Assembly (NCBI GenBank): GCA_030523385.1
Contig: JAUNIV010000027.1
Span: 1-8,437, forward strand
Source: Bacteroidales bacterium
GTDB taxonomy: Bacteria; Bacteroidota; Bacteroidia; Bacteroidales; Bacteroidaceae
DNA: 8,437 nt
Direction of reading: 5' to 3'
Under the pieces are notes generated by a model. It was not told where the DNA came from, did no database searches, and saw only the letters and a list, made by a program, of their open reading frames with translations. This document shows positions 1 through 5,303 of the stretch, in pieces (position 1 is the stretch's first letter; each line of letters begins with the position of its first letter). The position numbers were made by a program, and so were the translations under genes.

Positions 1-170
1 TGGGATGCTACACGGGCGATGGCGTAAAAATGATGTTCGTATTGGCCAAAAAGCGTGAATCTACCATCATCTTCCGGTTGATAAAGGATATAGACCCGAA
101 CGCTTTTGTTTCGCAAAGTGCCGTTATCGGTGTGTTTGGCGAAGGATTCGACCGAATCGAGGTGAAATAA
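1..170 (+). CDS. YitT family membrane protein, C-terminal fragment (DUF2179 domain)
   Basis: This is the 3' end of a gene that begins before the window. The open frame starts at base 3 and ends with TAA at 168-170, giving 55 residues. Visible landmarks are a GCYTGDGVKMMFVLAKKRE stretch, then RLIKDIDPNAFVSQSAVIGVFGEGF near the C terminus. This pattern of a GxYTG turn, a VLAKKRE strand, a helix with IxxIDPxAF and a final GxGF is characteristic of the cytoplasmic DUF2179 domain that closes YitT-type proteins. These are multi-pass membrane proteins of unknown transport or signalling role. The membrane part lies outside the window, so only the soluble tail is seen. The gene converges on the Crp/Fnr-like gene and shares a terminator hairpin with it. 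The family call rests on recognised sequence pattern and is fairly secure; function is unknown. Confidence 0.8.
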   Translation, partial: GCYTGDGVKMMFVLAKKRESTIIFRLIKDIDPNAFVSQSAVIGVFGEGFDRIEVK

Positions 171-175
171 AAGAC

Positions 176-211
176 AAAAAGAGGCGGACTCAAACGGGTT
201 CGCCTCTTTTT
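176..211. terminator. Bidirectional rho-independent terminator between convergent genes
   Basis: An 11-bp perfect stem pairs 176-186 (AAAAAGAGGCG) with 201-211 (CGCCTCTTTTT). It extends inward by five more pairs (187-191 with 196-200, two of them G-T wobbles) to a four-base loop at 192-195. The + strand ends in a T-rich tract through 216, and the - strand reads into TTTTTGTCTTTT. It can therefore stop transcription from both the YitT-type gene and the Crp/Fnr-like gene. The + strand T tract runs into the stop codon of the latter (215-217), so the two 3' ends are packed very tightly. Confidence 0.9.
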
Positions 212-214
212 ATT

Positions 215-802
215 TTAGCTTTGGAACATGGAAGAACGCACGCGACTCAAAGTCTCGGGCGTCATCTGCAACAAAGAAGCGATGTACACCAACGGTGCAC
301 GTTTCAAAATCTCGGGATGAAGCTGTATCAGCTTGTTGTAACGCTCGTGGGCAGGTTCAAAGCGAAGCACGTCGGCCTTTATCTGCGATTCTATCAGCGA
401 GTTCTTCAAGAAGCAACAATACAGGTGGCTGATGTCGGAATATTTGTCTGCCAATTCCAACATCTTCATACGGGGTATCTCCCACACCACCGTGGGTTCG
501 AGAGTTTCCACCATCAGGCGCGTAGGTTCTTGCTTAAAGTAACTTTCTATACAGATTATCAATCCGTTCTCATAACCGATGTGTTCGGTCAGATCCTTGT
601 CATATTTAAAATAGAATTGCCTTAGCATCCCTTTTTCTATGAACATCATGGACCGGCATACTTCTCCGGCCTGCAAAACGGTCTCTCCTTTACGATATTT
701 CTTGCAAACCAGAATATCGGCTAAGGCATGAAGGCTCTCTCTGTTCAGAGGATGGTTTATTTCAGCTATCTTTCTAGCTATGTCTATACTAGTAGTTGTC
801 AT
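215..802 (-). CDS. Crp/Fnr-like cyclic-nucleotide-binding-domain transcriptional regulator
   Basis: This 195-residue protein has the architecture of the short Crp/Fnr-like regulators common in Bacteroidetes. Residues about 31-118 form a cNMP-binding-type beta roll (YRKGETVLQAGEVCRSMMFIEKGMLRQFY, then ESYFKQEPTRLMVETLEPTVVWEI). A linking helix follows at about 125-163. The C-terminal segment LVYIASLLQMTPETLSRVRS (171-190) is a clear helix-turn-helix resembling the Crp recognition region. The protein stops right after the recognition helix, so the wing of full-length Crp is missing; this length is usual for the Bacteroidetes subfamily. The canonical cAMP phosphate-binding cassette is not evident, so the ligand, if any, is unlikely to be cAMP. 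There are no Fnr-type iron-sulphur cysteine clusters. The start at 800-802 is preceded by a GAGGGAG-like ribosome site and a TACTTTTG promoter box. It is divergent to the peptidase pair, which makes it a candidate regulator of those genes (inference). Confidence 0.85.
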   Translation of the reverse strand: MTTTSIDIARKIAEINHPLNRESLHALADILVCKKYRKGETVLQAGEVCRSMMFIEKGMLRQFYFKYDKDLTEHIGYENGLIICIESYFKQEPTRLMVETLEPTVVWEIPRMKMLELADKYSDISHLYCCFLKNSLIESQIKADVLRFEPAHERYNKLIQLHPEILKRAPLVYIASLLQMTPETLSRVRSSMFQS

Positions 803-828
803 ATTTCTCCCTCTTTATGTATTTTCGG

Positions 829-845
829 CAAAAGTACAAAAAAAA
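829..845 (-). promoter_or_regulatory. Bacteroidetes-type -7 promoter box for the Crp/Fnr-like gene
   Basis: Read on the - strand, this is T8, then G, then TACTTTTG (octamer at 829-836). The octamer matches the Bacteroides -7 consensus TAnnTTTG. The expected transcription start lies about 20 bp before the ATG at 802. No good TTTG -33 element is visible at the expected distance, so the assignment rests on the -7 box and its position. Confidence 0.6.
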
Positions 846-883
846 GAACGAATTAGCGGAGAGAAACCGAAAAATTAAATCGT

Positions 884-918
884 TTTGGCCTTGATGATGC
901 TTTTTTTTATTACTTTTG
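884..918 (+). promoter_or_regulatory. Bacteroidetes-type promoter for the peptidase pair
   Basis: A perfect -7 box TACTTTTG (TAnnTTTG consensus) lies at 911-918. A TTTG at 884-887 is a possible -33 element, with 23 bases between them, at the long end of usual spacing. A run of eight T lies at 901-908. Transcription would start near 925, giving a leader of about 20 bases before the ATG at 946. Confidence 0.65.
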
Positions 919-945
919 AAACATAATCAAAATTAATCAATCTTT

Positions 946-2541
946 ATGAAATTATTAACACTCTTAGCATTTTGGGGCATCGCAATAGGACAGACTGCTT
1001 TCGCCCAAAACTACGCCAAAGATGCGGAAAGCTGCACCAGCATCATGGTAGGAAAAAAAGCCACGACAGACGGATCGGTCATCACCAGCCACACATGCGA
1101 CAGTTGGTATCGCACGTGGGTGGACATGGTTCCGGCAGCAAGTTATGACAAGGATACCGTCATGAACATTTATGACGGGCGGATGCACACGGAGTTTGTG
1201 GCCGACCGCACCAACGTGACGGTGAAAGGGCAGATACCACAGGCACGTCGGACGTATGCCTTCATGGATACCTCCTACCCTTGCATGAACGAGAAGCAAC
1301 TAGGTATGGGCGAAACCACCATCACGGGAAGAAGGGAACTGAAGAATCCGCAAGGCATGTTTATGATAGAAGAGTTGGAACGGGTGGCTTTGCAACGCTG
1401 CACCACCGCCCGCGAAGCCATCCGGCTGATGGGCGAACTGATAAAGCAATACGGATATGCCGACAGCGGCGAATGCCTCACCATAGCCGACCCGCAGGAA
1501 GTGTGGCACTTTGAAGTGTTTGGCGAAGGCAAAGACAAGATAGGAGGCGTATGGGCAGCCGTCCGCATCCCGGACGACCATGTGGGCGTATCGGCCAACA
1601 TTCCGCGCATCGGCACGCTGGACCTGAAAGACACGGATCGCTACATGGCTTCGGAAAATGTGTTCGAGGTGGCCAAACGGTTGGGTTATTGGGACGGCAA
1701 AGAGCCATTCAAGTTTTGGAAAGCATACGGCGGTAAAAACTATTCGGGACAATGGAAGGCTTTCAGCGTGCGCGAGCATTTCATACTGAACACCCTGGCT
1801 CCGTCGCTGAAACTGGACTACGAAGCCGAAGAACTGCCCATCAGCGTGAAGCCGGAAAAGCCCGTGAGCGTGACGGATGTGATGGCTTTGCTGAGACAGA
1901 CTTACGAAGGGACGGAACTGGACGTGACGAAGAACCTGAAAGTAGCCGTGAAAGACAGGGAAAGCGGAAAGACAGATACCATCATCAGCCCGAAAGCCAA
2001 CCCGTGGATGCGTCCGGACGAGATAAAGATGCTCAACGGCATCAAGGATGGAGCCGTGAAGCAGGTGCGCAACATAGCCGTTCCGCAATGTGCCTACTCC
2101 ACCGTCATCCAGTTGCGCAGCTGGTTGCCCGACGCTGTGGGAGGCGTGGTGTGGTTCTCCATGGACAATCCGGGGCAGAGTCCGCGCGTACCGGTGTTCT
2201 GCGGTGTGACCGATTTTCCTGCCATGTATAAGATATGTGGTAATCACCGCCACCGCGACGATGCAGCCCTGTGGCACTATCGCCGTGCCAACAAACTGGC
2301 TGCGCTGAAGTGGGGCACTTTCCGCAAGACGATGGAAAAGAACATACGCCACTTCGAAGAGAAAGGCCAACGCGAACTGCCGTTCGTAGAAGCACAGTAT
2401 CAAGAGATTCTGAAAGCCGAAGGCGAAGAGGCCGCACGCGCTTACCTCACGGACTATACGGCAGACTTCATCGGTGCCACCATCCTGCGCTGGGACGAGA
2501 TGGCTGACCAATACTGGATTGAGTCGAGGTTCGGATTTTGA
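946..2541 (+). CDS. Exported C69-family dipeptidase (Ntn hydrolase)
   Basis: This 531-residue protein belongs to peptidase family C69 (PepD-type dipeptidases), whose N-terminal cysteine acts as both nucleophile and general base once exposed by processing. Residues 1-20 are a Sec signal peptide ending TAFA|Q. The family's hallmark start CTSIMVGKKATTDGSVITSHTCDS follows, with candidate nucleophile Cys30. Other family features are ANIPRIG near 218-223, YMASENVFEVAKRLG (233-247), the YSTVIQLR block at 384-391, and WFSMDNPGQSPRVPVFCGV (403-421). Its length is within the range I expect for exported Bacteroidetes members. If the signal peptide is cut at Ala20, nine residues remain before Cys30 and must be removed for activity. 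It would hydrolyse dipeptides or short peptides in the periplasm, or as an outer-membrane-associated enzyme. The C1 peptidase follows after 30 bp on the same strand. Bile salt hydrolases and penicillin acylases (C59) share the fold but have different surrounding motifs, so I prefer C69. Confidence 0.9.
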   Translation: MKLLTLLAFWGIAIGQTAFAQNYAKDAESCTSIMVGKKATTDGSVITSHTCDSWYRTWVDMVPAASYDKDTVMNIYDGRMHTEFVADRTNVTVKGQIPQARRTYAFMDTSYPCMNEKQLGMGETTITGRRELKNPQGMFMIEELERVALQRCTTAREAIRLMGELIKQYGYADSGECLTIADPQEVWHFEVFGEGKDKIGGVWAAVRIPDDHVGVSANIPRIGTLDLKDTDRYMASENVFEVAKRLGYWDGKEPFKFWKAYGGKNYSGQWKAFSVREHFILNTLAPSLKLDYEAEELPISVKPEKPVSVTDVMALLRQTYEGTELDVTKNLKVAVKDRESGKTDTIISPKANPWMRPDEIKMLNGIKDGAVKQVRNIAVPQCAYSTVIQLRSWLPDAVGGVVWFSMDNPGQSPRVPVFCGVTDFPAMYKICGNHRHRDDAALWHYRRANKLAALKWGTFRKTMEKNIRHFEEKGQRELPFVEAQYQEILKAEGEEAARAYLTDYTADFIGATILRWDEMADQYWIESRFGF

Positions 2542-2571
2542 TTGTATCACTTAACAAAACACAAATAGTTT

Positions 2572-3759
2572 ATGAAGACAAAAGCATTAACACTTACATT
2601 GCTCTTGTGCGGGGCATCGATGGCATACGCGCAAGAAAGCGGTTATCAATTCACCACTGTCGTATCGCAAAAAGTCACCCCCGTGAAGAACCAGGCATCT
2701 ACGGGAACTTGCTGGTGCTTCGCCACCACTTCTTTCATGGAAGCGGAACTGCTGCGCATGGGCAAGGGAGAGTATGACTTATCGGAAATGTTCATCGTGC
2801 GCCAAAAGTACCTGAACCAGTTGGAAGACAACTATTACCGCAAAGGAAAAGGAAACACGGGACAGGGAAGCCTGGCACACACATGGATTAACGCCTTCAA
2901 ACAGGTGGGCATCGTGCCCGAAGAGGTTTACCACGGCATCAATTACAACTCAGACAAGCACAACCACGGCGAGATGGTGAGATATCTGAAAGCCATTGCC
3001 GGCACGGCTGTGGAGATGAAACAACGCAGCCCCGAATATTACAAGCTGGTGGATAACCTGTTTGACACGTATCTGGGAAAGCTGCCCGAAAAGTTTACCT
3101 ACAAGGGAAAAGAATATACTCCGAAATCTTTTGCCGAAAGCTTGGGACTGAACATGGATGACTATGTGGAACTGACGAGCTTCACGCATAAACCTTATTA
3201 CCAACTGTTTGCTCCCGAAGTGCCCGACAACTGGGAACATCAGTTGATGTACAACTTGCCTTTGGACGAGCTGATGGAAGTGACGGACTATGCGCTGACC
3301 AACGGCCACACCGTATGCTGGGATGGTGACGTGAGCGAGAAAGGTTTCTCATTCAAGAACGGCGTAGCCATCAACCCTGTGATAAAGAAAGTAGAAGACT
3401 TGTCGGGTTCGGATCGTGCCCGCTTCGAGAAACTGGACAGTAAGGAGCAACAGCAAATGCTGGCAGAGGCATACAAGTTTGAGAAGCCATGCCCCGAAGT
3501 GGAGGTCACTCCCGAAGTAAGGCAGGCTGGCTACGAAGCTTTCGTCACCACCGACGATCACCTGATGCACCTGACGGGCATTGTCAAAGACCAAAACGGA
3601 ACGAAATATTACATCACCAAAAATTCCTGGGGCACGGAACGAAATGCCTTCGGCGGTTATCTGAACATGTCGGAAAGCTATGTGCGTGCTAAGACCATTT
3701 TCATTCTGGTACATAAAGATGCCATCCCGGCCAATATTCGGAAAAAGCTAGGAATCTAA
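2572..3759 (+). CDS. Exported C1 peptidase of the bleomycin hydrolase / PepC type
   Basis: This is a 395-residue papain-fold cysteine peptidase. Residues 1-20 form a Sec signal peptide (MKTKALTLTLLLCGASMAYA|Q). The active-site set is recognisable: oxyanion Gln41 and nucleophile Cys47 in NQASTGTCWCFATTSF; His330 in DHLMHLTGI, aligning with the THAM motif of bleomycin hydrolase; and Asn351 in KNSWG. The middle section with LSEMFIVRQKYL (75-86) is also typical of the C1B group. C1B enzymes (PepC, bleomycin hydrolase) are usually cytosolic hexamers of about 450 residues with aminopeptidase activity; this one is shorter and exported. LLCG in the signal peptide is a poor lipobox because the residue before Cys is Leu. 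It probably shares a transcript with the dipeptidase, so both would work on the same periplasmic peptide pool (inference). Endopeptidase activity cannot be excluded. No propeptide is apparent. Confidence 0.88.
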   Translation: MKTKALTLTLLLCGASMAYAQESGYQFTTVVSQKVTPVKNQASTGTCWCFATTSFMEAELLRMGKGEYDLSEMFIVRQKYLNQLEDNYYRKGKGNTGQGSLAHTWINAFKQVGIVPEEVYHGINYNSDKHNHGEMVRYLKAIAGTAVEMKQRSPEYYKLVDNLFDTYLGKLPEKFTYKGKEYTPKSFAESLGLNMDDYVELTSFTHKPYYQLFAPEVPDNWEHQLMYNLPLDELMEVTDYALTNGHTVCWDGDVSEKGFSFKNGVAINPVIKKVEDLSGSDRARFEKLDSKEQQQMLAEAYKFEKPCPEVEVTPEVRQAGYEAFVTTDDHLMHLTGIVKDQNGTKYYITKNSWGTERNAFGGYLNMSESYVRAKTIFILVHKDAIPANIRKKLGI

Positions 3760-3790
3760 ACTTTATGTGACCGCAAAATACTATCAATCG

Positions 3791-3895
3791 TCATTGGCAG
3801 TTGTAGGGGCGGAATATTTTCCGCCCGAAAGCATTCACGTGGATGTTATCGGGCAGAAAATATTCTGCCCCTACGACTATTAATCCTGTCAATGA
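3791..3895. repeat. REP-like double-hairpin palindromic element
   Basis: The core at 3803-3874 is a 72-bp near-perfect palindrome centred on CACGTG (3836-3841), with 31 of 36 positions matching across the arms. Its outer arms, 3803-3828 and 3849-3874, match at 24 of 26 positions as inverted copies. Each arm is itself a hairpin with an 8-bp stem (GGGCGGAA/TTCCGCCC on the left, GGGCAGAA/TTCTGCCC on the right) and a 4-base AT loop. Outside the core, TCATTGGCAG (3791-3800) and CTGTCAATGA (3886-3895) are inverted copies matching at 9 of 10 positions, but nine bases off the symmetry axis. The structure resembles paired REP units. No transposase lies nearby, so any mobilisation would act in trans. 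With no T tract it is not a classical terminator, though it could protect or end the peptidase transcript. Confidence 0.8.
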
Positions 3896-4010
3896 AAGAC
3901 CTGTACCCTTCTTTGTAGATTTTTTCCACACCTGTTGCTTCCTTTCTACACTTCCCCATAAACAATACCTTCGCTAATTTGTTGATTATGAGTAGCCGGA
4001 TTAACACACG

Positions 4011-4030
4011 CAAGTTTGGCACACAACTTG
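4011..4030. promoter_or_regulatory. Possible operator upstream of the efflux operon
   Basis: CAAGTT (4011-4016) and AACTTG (4025-4030) form a perfect 6-bp inverted repeat around an 8-base spacer, 40 bp before the adaptor start. Its size and place fit a dimeric repressor site, for example of a TetR-type regulator, but no such regulator gene is in the window. A 6-bp repeat can occur by chance, so this is only a candidate. Confidence 0.25.
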
Positions 4031-4070
4031 TACTTCCATTTGTGGCATCGAAAACATTAACAAAAAAGGT

Positions 4071-5279
4071 ATGAAACTATTTTTCACACACAAAGAAATC
4101 GCGCTGAAGAAGAAAAGAACAGCGTTTGCAGTGATAGGTATAGGATTGGTAATCGGGATTTATCTGATAGCTTCCCGCCGACCGGCACCGGAAGCGGAAA
4201 TACCCGTGGTAAGTATCGAACCCGCCCAACAACAGGACGTGGAGATTTACGGAGAATATGTGGGACGGGTACGCGCCCAACAGTTCGTAGAAGTACGTGC
4301 ACGAGTGGAAGGCTATCTGGAGCAGATGCTCTTTGCCGAAGGTACGTATGTAACCAAAAATCAGGTACTTTTTGTCATCAATCAAGATCAGTATAGAGCC
4401 AAAGCCGACAAGGCTCGCGCCCAACTGAAGAAAGACGAGGCGCAGGCTCAGAAAGCCAAACGAGATTTGGAGCGCATCCGCCCGCTTTACCAACAGAACG
4501 CCGCCAGCCAGTTGGACTTGGATAATGCCATAGCCGCATACGAAACGGCAGAAGCCTCCGTAGCCATGAGCGAGGCAGACCTGGATCAGGCCGAACAGGA
4601 GTTGGGATATACCATCGTGCGATCTCCCCTGTCGGGACACATCAGCGAGCGACACGTGGATTTGGGTACGCTGGTAGGGCCGGGTGCCAAATCCCTGCTT
4701 GCCACCATCGTCAAGAGTGACACGGTGTTGGTGGACTTCAGCATGACTGCCCTCGATTATCTGAAAAGCAAGGAACGAAACGTGAACTTAGGAGAAAAAG
4801 TCGAGAACCGTTCCTGGCAACCGAACGTAACCATCACGCTGGCAGACAACACCGTATATCCCTACAAAGGGCTGGTGGACTTTGCAGAACCTCAGGTAGA
4901 TCCCAATACCGGAACTTTCTCCGTGCGTGCAGAAATGCCGAATCCTAAACGCGCCCTGCTTCCGGGACAGTTTACGAAAGTAAAACTACTGCTGGATGTC
5001 AGAGAGAAAGCCACGGTAGTGCCCCTGAAATCGGTCATCATAGAGAAAGGCGGAGCCTACATCTACGTCATGCGACGGGACTCCACGGCCGAACGCCGCT
5101 TCATCGAGCTGGGACCTGAGATACAAAACAACGTAGTAGTGGAGAGAGGACTCTCGGCCGGAGAAAACGTCGTGACGGAAGGCTATCACAAGCTGACACC
5201 GGGCATCAAGGTAAAGCCTGCACCACAAGCTGAAAGCGACAGCCTGCAGAGTGTCCCCCAAACATTGACCCACGAATAA
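4071..5279 (+). CDS. RND efflux periplasmic adaptor (membrane fusion protein, AcrA/MexE-like)
   Basis: This 402-residue adaptor bridges an RND pump and an outer-membrane channel. A basic N terminus leads into one hydrophobic segment (about 18-34) with no lipobox cysteine, so it is probably held by an uncleaved membrane anchor rather than a lipid. The first half-lipoyl segment, with VEVRARVEGYLEQMLFAEGTYV, lies at about 72-104. An alpha-helical hairpin follows at 105-176, the second half-lipoyl (YTIVRSPLSGHISERHVDLGTLV) at 180-202, a beta barrel at about 216-310 and the membrane-proximal domain at 311-382. Near the hairpin tip, R135-I136-x2-L139-x6-S146 fits the channel-docking motif RLxxLxxxxxxS, with Ile for Leu. 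This supports pairing with a TolC/OprM-type channel. The pump gene starts 24 bp after the stop, so the two are co-transcribed. The start at 4071 is chosen because it gives the whole membrane anchor; the next Met is residue 86. Confidence 0.95.
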   Translation: MKLFFTHKEIALKKKRTAFAVIGIGLVIGIYLIASRRPAPEAEIPVVSIEPAQQQDVEIYGEYVGRVRAQQFVEVRARVEGYLEQMLFAEGTYVTKNQVLFVINQDQYRAKADKARAQLKKDEAQAQKAKRDLERIRPLYQQNAASQLDLDNAIAAYETAEASVAMSEADLDQAEQELGYTIVRSPLSGHISERHVDLGTLVGPGAKSLLATIVKSDTVLVDFSMTALDYLKSKERNVNLGEKVENRSWQPNVTITLADNTVYPYKGLVDFAEPQVDPNTGTFSVRAEMPNPKRALLPGQFTKVKLLLDVREKATVVPLKSVIIEKGGAYIYVMRRDSTAERRFIELGPEIQNNVVVERGLSAGENVVTEGYHKLTPGIKVKPAPQAESDSLQSVPQTLTHE

Positions 5280-5303
5280 AAAGCCACCCAAAAAGAGAAG
5301 AGT

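Larger units (their letters stand above)
3760..4070. other. 311-bp intergenic region between the peptidase pair and the efflux operon
   Basis: No plausible gene is present. The region holds a palindromic double-hairpin element (3791-3895), a short AT-rich hairpin with a T6 run (3895-3925) that is too weak to call as a terminator, and a 6-bp inverted repeat (4011-4030). Near the adaptor gene there is only a degenerate -7-like octamer, TCCATTTG at 4035-4042, with TTTG at 4015-4018; the 16-base spacing is shorter than usual. AAAAAAGG lies just before the ATG at 4071. The efflux operon promoter is therefore likely here but not pinned down. Confidence 0.7.

Noticed and set aside
221..625. Open frame on the + strand opposite the Crp/Fnr-like gene
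   Set aside because: The reverse strand encodes a clear regulator with a helix-turn-helix; this frame has no recognisable protein features and no promoter-like sequence.
829..918. Invertible promoter (phase-variable inverton) suggested by the inverted T8-TACTTTTG blocks
   Set aside because: The repeats are low-complexity promoter boxes with a length difference, inversion would hardly change either promoter, and no recombinase gene is in the window.
1300..2550. Long open frame of 416 codons on the - strand antisense to the C69 dipeptidase gene
   Set aside because: It has no recognisable domain, its translation is rich in His, Arg and Val in a way typical of an antisense shadow, and the + strand frame is a well-supported enzyme gene.
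2605..2613. Lipobox (LLCG) in the signal peptide of the C1 peptidase
   Set aside because: The residue before Cys13 is Leu rather than Gly, Ala or Ser, and a better type I cleavage site (AYA|Q) follows at residue 20.
3803..3874. CRISPR-like or small RNA gene interpretation of the palindrome
   Set aside because: There are only two inverted copies and no series of direct repeats with spacers. No promoter box of the TAnnTTTG type was seen directly in front of it.
3895..3925. Possible rho-independent terminator: AAAGA/TCTTT stem before a T6 run
   Set aside because: The stem has only five mostly A-T pairs, the loop is ten bases and the T run starts five bases after the stem, so it would be very unstable.
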